From Zoogloeaceae bacterium (GTDB lineage: Bacteria > Pseudomonadota > Gammaproteobacteria > Burkholderiales > Rhodocyclaceae): a stretch of DNA of 64,000 bases. Numbering within the stretch: the first letter of the stretch is position 1; each line of letters begins with the position of its first letter. Where the stretch lies: assembly GCA_024235635.1 (NCBI GenBank), contig JACKMA010000002.1, positions 558,001 to 622,000 of the forward strand. Reading direction: 5' to 3'. A program made the position numbers and the translations under genes. This document shows positions 25,777 through 34,788 of the stretch, one piece after another. A model generated the notes under the pieces. It was not told the origin of the DNA. It saw nothing but the letters and a program-made list of their open reading frames with translations, and made no database searches.

Positions 25777-28700
25777 TTAGATCGCTTCGGCTTCGACCCG
25801 GTTGCGACCGCCCTGCTTGGCACGATAAAGCGCCGAGTCCGCACGTCGCAACAGGTCGTCGGCGCTGCGGTCGCGCCGTGACGCCTGGGCGGCACCGATG
25901 CTGATGGTGAGCGCGATCGTGCCGGCGTCGGTCACTGCCGGGCGTGCCTCGACCTGGCGGCAGAAGCGCGCGGCGAACTCCATCGCGCCATCGAGGTCGC
26001 TGCCGGTCAGCAGGAATGCGAACTCCTCGCCGCCGAGCCGCGCAAACACGTCGGTCCGCCGCAATTGTTCGCCGGCCAGGGCACACAGGTGGACCAGGAC
26101 CGCGTCGCCGATCGCGTGACCGTGCGTGTCGTTGATCCGCTTGAAGTGGTCGACGTCGATCATCAGCAGGCTGACCGGATGCTCGAAACGCTTGTGGCGA
26201 ACCAGTTCCTGCTCGCAGCGGTCGATGAACTGGCGGCGGTTGGTGACACCGGTCAGCGGATCGGTGGTCGCCAGCCGTTCCAGTTCGCGCTCCATCGCGC
26301 GTCGCGCCGAGATGTCCTGGAACACCACCTCGACACCGATGCGACGCCGATCCTCGCGGATCTCGGTGACCGTCATGCGCACCGCGCGCCGCCTGCCATC
26401 GCGCTGCACCAGGGTGTCTTCGAGCTGACGGGTGACGCCGTCATTCAGTGTCAACAGGATCGGGCACTGGTCGGAATCGTAGCGGCGACCGTCGGCGTCC
26501 TGATGTTCGAAGAGCTCGGCCACGACGCAATCGATGGCTTCGTCCTCGGTCAGGCCCAGCAATTCGAGGGCCATCGGATTGATGAAGATGCAGCGGCCGT
26601 CGAGATCGACGCCGAAGATGCCTTCGCCGGCAGAATTGAGCAGCAGTGCGTTGCGCGCGGACAGGCGCTCGATCTGCACCTGCGCGCGGTGTGCACGCTC
26701 TTCGGCAAGCCTGCGTTCGGAGACGTCGAGCTGGATGCCGACCAGCCGCAGCGGCAGCCCGGCCTCGTCGCGCTTGACCACCTGGCCGAGCGCGTGGACC
26801 CAGACCCAGCAGCCGGAATCGCGATGGCGCAGCCGGTGTTCGCTGACGAAGCGTTCACTGTGGCCCTGCAGATGGGCGACCAGGCGCTCGCGCACGGCCG
26901 GCAGGTCATCGATGTGGATCAGCCGTTCCCAGGCGTCGAAATCCGGTGCCGGCTCACCGTCGCCGTAGCCGAGCATCGGCAGGCCCGGGCCCCCGAACTC
27001 GAGCGCGCCGCTGGCGATGTCCCAGTCCCACAGGCCGATGCCTGCGCCTTCGATCGCAAGGCGCAACTGCTCGCGGCTGCGCTCGAGTGCGCTCGCGATG
27101 CGGCGCGACTCGCCGACGTCCACCATGACGCCGCGCAACCATCGAATGCGGCCGGCTTCGCCGACCACCGTGACGATGTCCCGCAGCCATACGTGCTCAC
27201 CGTCGCGGGACAGCATGCGGTATTCGACTTCGTGGGCTTCTCCGCCAGCCGCCATCGTCGAGCGGAAGTCGGTCGCCCCCTCGCGATCGTCGGGGTGCAG
27301 GTGCTCGGCCCAGAACCCGTTCGCGTACCAGTCCTCGATCGGGTAGCCGAGCAGCCGTTCGGCATGGCGGCTGACGAAGGTGAAGCGGCCCGATTCGGCC
27401 TCCGCTTCCCAGACGATGCCGTCGGTCGAATCCACCAGATCGCGATAGCGACGACGCTCCTGGATCAGGATCTGCTCGCTGCGCTTCAGTGTGGTCATGT
27501 CGAGGCAGACACCGGTCAGTCGCCGCACGCCGCCCTTGTCGTCGCACTCGACGCGCGCGCACACGCGCAGGTAATGGGTGTCGCCTCCGCGTCGTACCGA
27601 GCGGTAGTCGACGACCATGTCGTCGTCGCCACCACGCGCCTGCTCGAGCGCCATGGCGAGGCGTGCGCGATCGCCGGGTTCGATGCGTTCGAGCCACGCC
27701 GCCAGCGAGCCGTCGAAGCGATGGCTGTCGATGCCGTGCAGGTGGCGCATGGCCTCGTCCCAAGAGAAGCGTTGGCTTGCCAGATCGAAGTCCCACACCC
27801 CGATGCCGGCAGCGGCGGCAGCCACCCCGAAGCGCCGGTTGAGCGCCTCGATGTGATCAGCGTGTTCGCGCAGCGCGTACTCCGCTTCGCGCCGTGCCTT
27901 CAGGCTGACCAGGGCGATCACCACCCCCATGTCGTCGCCCGAGACCGGCACCGCACTCATCGCCAGGTCGTTGGCCTGGGCGCCCCGGACGACACGGCAC
28001 TCGATTTCGCCCGAGGGCTCGCTGGCATTCAGCGCGATGCTGTCGGCGAGGGCGTCCGGCAGCAGCGGCTTGCCGGATTCACCGGTGAAGCGCAGACCGA
28101 GCTCGCCGATGCGCTTGCCGATCATCGACTGCGGTTCGCTGAGCAGCAATTCGGAAGCAGCCGCGTTGAACTCGCGCAGGCGCCCGGCAGCGTCGGTGAC
28201 GGCGACGCCGACCGGCATCGCCGACAACATGGCCCGCGTCATCGCCTGCTGCCGGCGGATGCGGTCCTGGGCATCGACCCGGTCAGTGATGTCCTGCAAG
28301 GTGCCGAAAATGCGATGGTCACCGTCGCCGTCCGACCGGGCGATCTCGGCGCGCATCTCGACGTGACGCGTGCGCCCGCCGCCAAGCGGAATCCGCAACT
28401 GGAGCTGCAGCGGTGCAAACTTGCGCTGAGCTTCGCGATAGGTGCTGTGCACCCAGTCCCGGTCATCGGGATGGATCGCCCGCAGGAAGGAATCGTAGTG
28501 GGGCTCGACCCGCACCGGATCGAGTTCGAGCAATCGGTAGATTTCGTCCGACCAGTAGATTTCGCCGGTATCGAGATTTCGTTCCCAGCTGCCGATCGCG
28601 GCCACCCGCTGGGCCGCCGCCAGGCGCGCCTCGCTGGCGCGCAGCTCATCGGAGGTACGGTGCAGGTCGGTGACGTCGTTGGCCACGCACAGCACGCCGC

Positions 28701-29946
28701 AGTTCTCGCGATATCGCCCGAGCATCGGCGTGCAGACGATGCGGACGCAGCGGCGGCGACCATCGGCGGACAGGCCGAGCCAGCGTTCGCCACCCGATGC
28801 CCGACCGGTCGACTGGGCCTCGCGATCCTGCGCGCAGAGATCGCGCAAGCTGGCGCCGACCAGCACGTCGTCGGTCCGCCCGATCAGTTCCGCCGCCTGC
28901 ATGCCCGCGAGCTGCTCGAAGGCCTGGTTGCAGGCCAGGAAGCGGCCATCGCAGTCCTTCATCCAGGCCAGGCCGGGAATGCTCCGGACCAGGATCCGGC
29001 ACGTGTCGCGACTGTCCGCGAGCTTTCGCCGGCTATCCGCGAGCTGCGTCTGCAGACGTTCCGGCCTGCGCCGCAGGTAGTACAGCAGGAAGGCAACGAC
29101 GGCACTGCCGAGCACGGCGAGCAACCGCGGCTGCCAGGTTTCCGCCGCCGATATCCAGCCTGCGGTCGGGCGAAGGCTCAACATCCACTGGTTGCCCGGG
29201 GGCCCGATGCCCAGCTCGACCGCTTGCTGCGGAATTTCGGCACCGCTCGATGCGATGACCGTACGAGCATCCGTGCCGGCACCTCTGCGCCACAGCGCAT
29301 AGTCGAAACCGCGCTCCGGAATTCGATCGAAGCCGGTGCCGGCAAGCAGGTTATCGACCGGAAGCAATGCACAGGCGAAGCCCCAGAATCCTCCAGAATT
29401 CGGATCGGAGGCCATGAATACCGGCTGCAGGGCCAACAGAATCCGACCACCGGCCGAGTTGTCGACCGGTCCGGCCAGCACCAGATGACGGGTTTGCAGC
29501 GCCTGCATGGCCCAAGGACCGAGCACGTCGTCGTGCAGCAGATCGCGCCCGATGGCCACTTCTCCGACAGCAGGCGGCACGGTCCGGGCGACAATGCCGG
29601 CCGGCGCCAGCTGTAGTGCGGCCGCGGCTGGAAACTGCGCGAGCAGCGAGGCACCATAGCCGGCGAACTGGTCGAACGGACGCTCGCGTGCCTGCTGTAC
29701 CAGGGCCGCGAGTGCCTGGGTCGCCGGGACACCGGCATCGAGTCGATCGCCGAGCAGATGCAGGTGGGCCTGTCCGAGTTCGGCCGCATCGGCGCGACGA
29801 ATCGCAATCTCGCGACCTTCGAGATGGTCGACGCTGCCAAGGCTCAGCGCGGCGAGCAGAACAAATGCCGCGAGCGCAAGCAGGCCCGCGCCGATCGATT
29901 GCCGACGTGGCTCCTCGACGCCGCTGGACTGCCCGGGGTTCGACAT
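25777..29946 (-). CDS. Large membrane sensor diguanylate cyclase with CHASE-like and seven PAS domains
   Basis: This 1389-residue protein has two membrane helices (about residues 15-38 and 275-295) bracketing a periplasmic CHASE-like sensor. About seven PAS domains follow, several with the PAC-type ends seen near LRAIHPDDRDW and EHLHPDDREG. A C-terminal GGDEF domain has the active motif GGEEF (ARLGGEEFAFLL) and TDPLTGVTNRRQF. It should synthesise cyclic di-GMP in response to stacked signals, possibly redox or ligand-related. No EAL domain follows. ATG at 29946 was preferred over an in-frame GTG 12 bases upstream. It lies upstream of the nifH promoter, in the same direction, with its own end before that promoter. 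Confidence 0.9.
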   Translation of the reverse strand: MSNPGQSSGVEEPRRQSIGAGLLALAAFVLLAALSLGSVDHLEGREIAIRRADAAELGQAHLHLLGDRLDAGVPATQALAALVQQARERPFDQFAGYGASLLAQFPAAAALQLAPAGIVARTVPPAVGEVAIGRDLLHDDVLGPWAMQALQTRHLVLAGPVDNSAGGRILLALQPVFMASDPNSGGFWGFACALLPVDNLLAGTGFDRIPERGFDYALWRRGAGTDARTVIASSGAEIPQQAVELGIGPPGNQWMLSLRPTAGWISAAETWQPRLLAVLGSAVVAFLLYYLRRRPERLQTQLADSRRKLADSRDTCRILVRSIPGLAWMKDCDGRFLACNQAFEQLAGMQAAELIGRTDDVLVGASLRDLCAQDREAQSTGRASGGERWLGLSADGRRRCVRIVCTPMLGRYRENCGVLCVANDVTDLHRTSDELRASEARLAAAQRVAAIGSWERNLDTGEIYWSDEIYRLLELDPVRVEPHYDSFLRAIHPDDRDWVHSTYREAQRKFAPLQLQLRIPLGGGRTRHVEMRAEIARSDGDGDHRIFGTLQDITDRVDAQDRIRRQQAMTRAMLSAMPVGVAVTDAAGRLREFNAAASELLLSEPQSMIGKRIGELGLRFTGESGKPLLPDALADSIALNASEPSGEIECRVVRGAQANDLAMSAVPVSGDDMGVVIALVSLKARREAEYALREHADHIEALNRRFGVAAAAAGIGVWDFDLASQRFSWDEAMRHLHGIDSHRFDGSLAAWLERIEPGDRARLAMALEQARGGDDDMVVDYRSVRRGGDTHYLRVCARVECDDKGGVRRLTGVCLDMTTLKRSEQILIQERRRYRDLVDSTDGIVWEAEAESGRFTFVSRHAERLLGYPIEDWYANGFWAEHLHPDDREGATDFRSTMAAGGEAHEVEYRMLSRDGEHVWLRDIVTVVGEAGRIRWLRGVMVDVGESRRIASALERSREQLRLAIEGAGIGLWDWDIASGALEFGGPGLPMLGYGDGEPAPDFDAWERLIHIDDLPAVRERLVAHLQGHSERFVSEHRLRHRDSGCWVWVHALGQVVKRDEAGLPLRLVGIQLDVSERRLAEERAHRAQVQIERLSARNALLLNSAGEGIFGVDLDGRCIFINPMALELLGLTEDEAIDCVVAELFEHQDADGRRYDSDQCPILLTLNDGVTRQLEDTLVQRDGRRRAVRMTVTEIREDRRRIGVEVVFQDISARRAMERELERLATTDPLTGVTNRRQFIDRCEQELVRHKRFEHPVSLLMIDVDHFKRINDTHGHAIGDAVLVHLCALAGEQLRRTDVFARLGGEEFAFLLTGSDLDGAMEFAARFCRQVEARPAVTDAGTIALTISIGAAQASRRDRSADDLLRRADSALYRAKQGGRNRVEAEAI

Positions 29947-30135
29947 CTCGGCTCTCACTCGATTGGCCGCTGAGTTCGCCCAGATTCTACGCTCTCACGC
30001 GCGTTCTACCGAAATCGACGGTCACTGCGACGGTCGCTTGCTGCCGCGAGGGTGGTCGGCGCCCTGCCCGGTTCCATGATTGAACTTCCGGGACAGCCGG
30101 GACACACTCTCATACGACAAGCCTGGAGCAGAATC

Positions 30136-30525
30136 ATGAGTCCGTTCAGCTGGGATCCAGCACGCCACTCGGTCGGCGTCGAGCATATGGATGTCATCCA
30201 TCAGGAGTTTCTCGAACTGGCGCGCAGGCTCGAGGACTGCCCGAGCAGCCTGTTCGCCGAGCGGCTGCAGGCGCTGGTGGTGCACACCGAAGGGCATTTC
30301 GCCGCCGAGGAACGGGAAATGCGGGAAACCGGCTGCCCGTCACTCGCCGAGCACGCCGCCGAGCACGCGCGACTGCTCGCGGACCTGAGGCGCTTCCAGC
30401 AGGCGGTCGCCAAGGGGCGCCCGGCGATGGCACGGGCCTTCGTCGAAGACGGGCTGGCAGAGTGGTTTGCCAATCATCTCGCGACGATGGATTCCGCGCT
30501 CGCCACACACTTGCGCGGCGGTTGA
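30136..30525 (+). CDS. Bacteriohemerythrin
   Basis: This 129-residue helical-bundle protein has a non-heme diiron oxygen-binding site. Ligand motifs are visible: His in ARHSVGVEHMDVIHQEF, HTEGHFAAEEREM with the HxxxE pattern, HAAEHARLL and a C-terminal NHLATMDSAL. Members bind O2 reversibly and may deliver, store or sense it; in diazotrophs they could shield nitrogenase. Single-gene transcription unit, between a diguanylate cyclase and the nifB operon. The ATG gives the expected N-terminus (FSWDPARHSVGV). The role in oxygen protection is inferred. Confidence 0.93.
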   Translation: MSPFSWDPARHSVGVEHMDVIHQEFLELARRLEDCPSSLFAERLQALVVHTEGHFAAEEREMRETGCPSLAEHAAEHARLLADLRRFQQAVAKGRPAMARAFVEDGLAEWFANHLATMDSALATHLRGG

Positions 30526-30547
30526 CCGCTTCGACGTCGCACGCACT

Positions 30548-31051
30548 TCAGGCCGGCTGCCGGCTCATGCGCAGGATGCGGCCGATGCGCGAACCGGCTG
30601 CCTTCTCGACGAAGTGGTTGCGCCGGAAGAAGCGGATCGCGCGACGATTGCCGGCGGAAACCACGACGGACAGCGAGGCGTTCGCAGGACACAGTCGGAC
30701 TGCTGCATCCATCAGCGCCTGGGCCAGTCCACCACCGACGTGTTCCGGTAGCACGACGATCCAGCGCAGGTCCGGTACCGGGTTGGCGTGGTCAACGATG
30801 GCGAAGCCACAGGCGCGGCCGTCCAGATCACCGATCAGGACCTTCTGGTGCCGGTCGCGCAGGGCCTGGGCGAAAGCCGCCTCGACACTGGCCACGATGC
30901 AGGCGCTGTCGTGACCGCTCAGCGGCTTGCAGCCCGGTTCGACGAGCGCCGGGCGAATCGCCTCGTCAAGATGTGCCCGAAGTGCCTTCAGATCCTCCGC
31001 CCTGCCCGTGCGGATCCGATAGCGATCCGGCGATGTCGACTTGCATTCCAT
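30548..31051 (-). CDS. GNAT family N-acetyltransferase
   Basis: This 167-residue GNAT-fold protein has an acetyl-CoA-binding segment around WIVVLPEHVGGGLAQALMDAA (a degenerate Q/RxxGxG/A loop) and the NRRAIRFFRRNHF helix typical of the family. The target is unknown. It follows nifQ by about 80 bp on the same strand and may be the last gene of the nifB operon. ATG at 31051 was chosen; an in-frame start 36 bases upstream is possible. The acceptor cannot be predicted. Confidence 0.8.
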   Translation of the reverse strand: MECKSTSPDRYRIRTGRAEDLKALRAHLDEAIRPALVEPGCKPLSGHDSACIVASVEAAFAQALRDRHQKVLIGDLDGRACGFAIVDHANPVPDLRWIVVLPEHVGGGLAQALMDAAVRLCPANASLSVVVSAGNRRAIRFFRRNHFVEKAAGSRIGRILRMSRQPA

Positions 31052-31132
31052 GTCGTCGAGGATAGCGCCTGGCCATGCTCTGGCCATGCCGGTTTTCCCT
31101 GATGTCGAGCGCGCGTCGGCGCCCCGGGAGGT

Positions 31133-31735
31133 TCAGTCCTCCGGACCGAAGCAGTGATCGAACTCGCCACACAGGTCGCAACTTGGCGAGCGGCAGATCA
31201 GCAACCCTTCCTCTTCGCAGAGCAGGCGGTAGAGGAACTTCTTCCACTTCATGTCGCGGCTGTTGCGCATTGCAAGATCCGGAAAATTGCACCGCATCAG
31301 GTGCGACAGTTCCCGGCGCGAAGCCAGCCCCAGATCCTGCCAGAGATGATCCGACCCGAGGCAGCCATGCGCGACCACGGTCGCCATCGAGCGCGAGCCG
31401 GGCACCGAGGCATCGGCGTGACGCACCATCAGCGCAACCAGATCGTCGAGTTCGAGCGCGCGGGCGACCGCGTCCGACCGCGCGGTCGGCATGCCCTCGG
31501 GCAGCCGCCACGCGAGGTCGGGGAAATGAATTCTGAGCAGGTCCTCGAAACCGTCGCGACCCAGTCCGAAGTCGGCCGGCAGGCAACCCTTGCCGAGCGC
31601 CCATCCGGCGAGCAGCGATGCCAGGGTCTGGCTGTTCGGTCTGCCTTCGGCCCGTGCCAACAGGTGGGCAGTCATCGTCCGCCGTGGCACCCCGGCCTGC
31701 TGCCGCATGCGATCGGCTTCGCTGATGTCGGTCAT
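31133..31735 (-). CDS. nifQ: NifQ, molybdenum donor for FeMo-cofactor
   Basis: This 200-residue protein ends with the diagnostic C-x4-C-x2-C-x5-C motif (CRSPSCDLCGEFDHCFGPED), which binds an iron-sulfur/molybdenum cluster. The rest is helical, including MVRHADASVPGS and WKKFLYRLLCEEEG. NifQ supplies molybdenum to NifEN and NifH during cofactor assembly. It belongs to the nifB operon downstream of two [2Fe-2S] ferredoxins. This links with the modABC genes elsewhere in the window. Confidence 0.95.
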   Translation of the reverse strand: MTDISEADRMRQQAGVPRRTMTAHLLARAEGRPNSQTLASLLAGWALGKGCLPADFGLGRDGFEDLLRIHFPDLAWRLPEGMPTARSDAVARALELDDLVALMVRHADASVPGSRSMATVVAHGCLGSDHLWQDLGLASRRELSHLMRCNFPDLAMRNSRDMKWKKFLYRLLCEEEGLLICRSPSCDLCGEFDHCFGPED

Positions 31736-31787
31736 TTCAATGGCCTCCGTAGCTTGCTCGGGTGGCGCCGCGGCGCCACCCGCACGA

Positions 31788-32156
31788 TCACGAAAGTTCG
31801 CCGGTGCCGTACTCGACGAGGATGTCCTCGTCGCGAACGATGCATTGGCATGCCAGGCGGTAGTCAGGCGCGATGTCGGTGACGTCCATCTGGTCGAGAT
31901 CCTGCTGCGTGACCTTCTTCAGTTCCTTCAGCACGGTCCGCTCCTTGGGCGTGAGATGGCCCGCGTGCTTCTTCTTGTGGGCATCGATCACCGTCACCTT
32001 GACGAGACAGGTGCCGCATTCGCCGTCCTCGCAGGAGAACTCGATCGGGACGCGATTGGCCTTGGCCACCTTCAGGATCGTGTCCTTGTGGCTGCCCGCC
32101 GGCGCATAGACGGTCTTGTCGCGGTGTTCCGGGCTGGTGAACGTGATGTTCGGCAT
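31788..32156 (-). CDS. [2Fe-2S] ferredoxin of the nifB operon (long form)
   Basis: This 122-residue plant-type ferredoxin has the cluster motif FSCEDGECGTCLVKV (residues ~40-53) and a distal cysteine in YRLACQCIV. An insertion of about 30 lysine-rich residues (DAHKKKHAGHLTPKERTVLK) between the two parts lengthens it relative to simple members and matches nif-associated ferredoxins such as FeSII/FdxD-like proteins. It is probably an electron carrier or a protective partner of nitrogenase. It lies 39 bp after the next ferredoxin gene. Confidence 0.88.
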   Translation of the reverse strand: MPNITFTSPEHRDKTVYAPAGSHKDTILKVAKANRVPIEFSCEDGECGTCLVKVTVIDAHKKKHAGHLTPKERTVLKELKKVTQQDLDQMDVTDIAPDYRLACQCIVRDEDILVEYGTGELS

Positions 32157-32195
32157 GATGTGACTCCGTGCGTGTGATGAAAGCGTGTAGATGGG

Positions 32196-32483
32196 TCAAC
32201 CTGGACGCACCACGATCTCGCCGCCCAGGACCTGGGCCTGGCAGGCCAGTCGGGCGGCGCGTGGCGCGAGATTGTCGGACAGCACCTGGTGCTCGAGCAC
32301 CGAGGGTTGGGCGAGATTTTCGGAACCGGCGATGATCTTCATCATGCAGGTGCCGCACTCGCCTTCGCGGCAGCCGTAGGTGATGCCGGCGCCGACCTTC
32401 TCGGATACCTCGATCAGGCGTGTGCCCGCCGGCACGGTGACGGTGACGCCGATGTCTTCGAACGTGACACTCGCTTTGGGCAT
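32196..32483 (-). CDS. [2Fe-2S] ferredoxin of the nifB operon (short form)
   Basis: This 95-residue plant-type ferredoxin contains YGCREGECGTCMMKI with three cluster ligands and the fourth in AARLACQAQV. The N-terminal ASVTFEDIGVTVTVPAGT begins the beta-grasp fold. It lies 28 bp downstream of the flavodiiron gene, which suggests it feeds or accepts electrons for that enzyme, or serves nitrogenase cofactor steps (inference). Confidence 0.92.
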   Translation of the reverse strand: MPKASVTFEDIGVTVTVPAGTRLIEVSEKVGAGITYGCREGECGTCMMKIIAGSENLAQPSVLEHQVLSDNLAPRAARLACQAQVLGGEIVVRPG

Positions 32484-32511
32484 GATCGTTCTCCAGGGTC
32501 GATGTTCGCGT

Positions 32512-33783
32512 TCAGGCCAGTTCGGCGATGTCTACGACGCGCCGCTTGGCGGTACCGGTGAGGTGGGCACCGAGTTCGCGCCCGAGTGCGCGACAACGCT
32601 CGAGGTCGTCCTCGGTGGGATTGAGCTTGACCTTCAGGCCCTTGACCGGCACCCGCATCTTGAGTCCGCGCATGCGATCCTCGATCATGCCGACCGCCTC
32701 GCCGCTCCAGCCATAGGAGCCGAACGCCGCGCCGAACTTGCCCTTGACCGAGACCAGGGTCAGTGACGACAACAGGTCCCAGACCGGCTTGACCGCGTCG
32801 GCATTGAGTGTCGGCGAGCCGAAGGCCAGACCGTCTGCTTCTTCGATCAGGTCGACGAACTGACCGACGTCGCTCATCTGCAGGTCGTACAGCGACACCC
32901 GCAGACGACTGACCTGCTCGGCACCCTCGGCCACCGCCCGTGCCATGCGCGCGGTATTTCCATAGGCGGAAACGTAGAACACCAGCAGCGTGCGCTCGTC
33001 GCCGCCACTGCCGAGTTCCGGCGTCGCCAGGCGCCGGTAGCGGGCCATGTAGTCGCGCGGTCGCGAGCGCAGCAGCGGCCCGTGCGCCGGCAGGATGACG
33101 CGGGGTGCCAGCGTCTCCAGTTTGTCCAGGGCCTCCAGCACGAAACTGCGGAAGGGCCGCATGATGTGTTGGTAGTAGTAGTCGAACGAGAAGCGGAAGT
33201 CGCCCACCCTGTCGTTCCACAGCCGGTCGTCGCAGAAATGGCAGCCGAAGACGTCGCCCGAAAACAGCATGGCTTCGTCCTCGAGCCAGGTGCATTGGGT
33301 GTCGGGCCAGTGCAGGTAGGGCGTGTTCACGAAGGCCAGTCTGCGGCCCCCGAGATCGACGAAGTCGCCATCGCCGACCGGCGTGTAGTCGGGTTCGGTG
33401 CCGAGTTCGCGTACCAGCGCCTTCAGGATCGACGGCGCGCGCTGCGACAGCACCAGTTCGGCATTCGGCGCCCGCCGCATCAATTCGGGCAGCGCGCCGG
33501 AGTGGTCTGGTTCGAGGTGATTGAGCACAATCACCCGAATCTCGTCGTAGCGACAGACGCTTTCGAGGCGGGCGAAGAACTCGTCGGCGAATTCGATCTT
33601 GACGGTGTCGATGACCGCGACGCCGCGCTCGCCGCGCACCGCATAGGCGTTGTAACTGGTGCCGTTGGCGGTGTTCAGGATGATGTCGAAGCGGCGCATG
33701 GCCGGATCGAGCGCGCCGATCCAATGCACACCTTCGGCGAGTTCCACCGGCCTGCCGGGCGCCACGACCGAGGGATGGCTCAC
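32512..33783 (-). CDS. A-type flavoprotein (flavodiiron protein, FprA family)
   Basis: This 423-residue protein joins an N-terminal metallo-beta-lactamase-like diiron domain (iron-binding HLEPDHSGALPEL near residue 84, later LFSGDVFGCHFCD and PAHGPLL) to a C-terminal flavodoxin domain (FMN loop YVSAYGNTARMA near 266). Such proteins reduce O2 to water or NO to N2O in the cytoplasm. A GTG start was chosen, with ggaggg upstream and family-like length. Its place in the nifB operon beside two ferredoxins fits oxygen scavenging to protect nitrogenase. Confidence 0.94.
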   Translation of the reverse strand: MSHPSVVAPGRPVELAEGVHWIGALDPAMRRFDIILNTANGTSYNAYAVRGERGVAVIDTVKIEFADEFFARLESVCRYDEIRVIVLNHLEPDHSGALPELMRRAPNAELVLSQRAPSILKALVRELGTEPDYTPVGDGDFVDLGGRRLAFVNTPYLHWPDTQCTWLEDEAMLFSGDVFGCHFCDDRLWNDRVGDFRFSFDYYYQHIMRPFRSFVLEALDKLETLAPRVILPAHGPLLRSRPRDYMARYRRLATPELGSGGDERTLLVFYVSAYGNTARMARAVAEGAEQVSRLRVSLYDLQMSDVGQFVDLIEEADGLAFGSPTLNADAVKPVWDLLSSLTLVSVKGKFGAAFGSYGWSGEAVGMIEDRMRGLKMRVPVKGLKVKLNPTEDDLERCRALGRELGAHLTGTAKRRVVDIAELA

Positions 33784-33916
33784 GGGACTACCCTCCTGTC
33801 GCGACACGAGATCGGCGGGTTGGCATTGCACGGCAAACCCGCGCGGCAGGCGCGAAGCCCCTGCCGCATCCCCAACGGCGGCTGCGCGCCGCCTTCATGC
33901 GCCCGGGCGCTGGCAC

Positions 33917-34342
33917 TCATGTCGGTTCCTCCTGCGGCGGGCATGGGGTCGCCGAGGCGCAGCCTTCGCCGACTTCGACCGTGCCGTCGGCCATGCCGAT
34001 CCATGCCGCGATCGCCGCCGGCTCGAAGCCGACCATGCAGTCGCCGTCGTCGCGCCGCATCAACGGGCGGCGGATCAGCAGCGGATCGGACAGCAGCAAT
34101 TCGAGTGCCGCGTCCCGGTCGATTCGCTCGGGCCGGACCTCGCCGCACTTGACGCGGGGCGCCGCGCGGTTGAACCATTCGGCCACCGGCAGCGGACCGA
34201 GAAACGCGAGCAGGCCGTCAGCCGTCCACGGTTCGGCGATCAGGTCGCGCGGCTCGACCCGATGCCCGGCCCGCTCGAGCAGAGCACGTTGCCGCGCGTT
34301 GCCGGAGCAACCCGGCTTCTGCCAGAAGGTCACGGTGCGCAC
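33917..34342 (-). CDS. nifO: Nitrogenase-associated protein, NifO/ArsC-like
   Basis: This 141-residue protein has an ArsC/Spx-like thioredoxin fold with the single redox cysteine in TFWQKPGCSGNARQRALL. The nif-specific segments EPWTADGLLAFLG and AEWFNRAAPRVKCGEV follow. A late RRPLMRRDDGDCMVGF matches ArsC. In Azotobacter vinelandii NifO affects nitrate/molybdenum use with NifQ; its precise reaction is unknown. GTG at 34342 has a strong ribosome site (ggaggggg) and matches the family start; an ATG at 34426 is possible. It is located after fdxN in the nifB operon. Confidence 0.85.
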   Translation of the reverse strand: MRTVTFWQKPGCSGNARQRALLERAGHRVEPRDLIAEPWTADGLLAFLGPLPVAEWFNRAAPRVKCGEVRPERIDRDAALELLLSDPLLIRRPLMRRDDGDCMVGFEPAAIAAWIGMADGTVEVGEGCASATPCPPQEEPT

Positions 34343-34451
34343 CGAGGCCCCCTCCCTGGCCGGCCGACCGCGCAAATGACGCGCGATCGCAGCGTGGTCG
34401 CGCCGATCGACGGCAGGCCTCGCCAAGCGCTGCCGAAAATCCGTTGCGCGC

Positions 34452-34757
34452 TCATGCGCCAGGTTCCACAGTGGCGGCCCCGGCGAGTCTGGCCTTCTCG
34501 AGCAGGGACAGCGCCATCGCCATCGGGATGCCGGTCAGCGAGCCGGGTGGATTCAGCGGTTCGCCGTAGTCGTCGACGATCGCGCCCTCGATCGGGCAGA
34601 TGCTCGCGCACTGGGCATCGTCGTGGTCGCCGATGCATTCGGTGCAGCGCTCGGCGATGATCCGGAAATGCGGCCGTGCCTCGACGATCGCCTGGTTCGG
34701 GCAAAGCGGCTCGCAGGCCCAGCAATTCACACAGGATTCGACGATTTCGAATGACAT
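34452..34757 (-). CDS. fdxN: 4Fe-4S ferredoxin following nifB (FdxN-like)
   Basis: This 101-residue ferredoxin has CVNCWACEPLCP near residue 9 and CTECIGDHDDAQCASICP near 38, two [4Fe-4S] sites with an extended second loop. About 40 further residues (from PIEGAIVDDYGE) form a helical C-terminal tail. In other diazotrophs the ferredoxin next to nifB supports electron flow to nitrogenase or NifB. It begins 31 bp after nifB. Start ATG chosen at MSFEIVES; upstream in-frame codons overlap nifB. Confidence 0.92.
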   Translation of the reverse strand: MSFEIVESCVNCWACEPLCPNQAIVEARPHFRIIAERCTECIGDHDDAQCASICPIEGAIVDDYGEPLNPPGSLTGIPMAMALSLLEKARLAGAATVEPGA

Positions 34758-34788
34758 CTCGGACTCCTTCCGATATGCGGGCCGTGGT

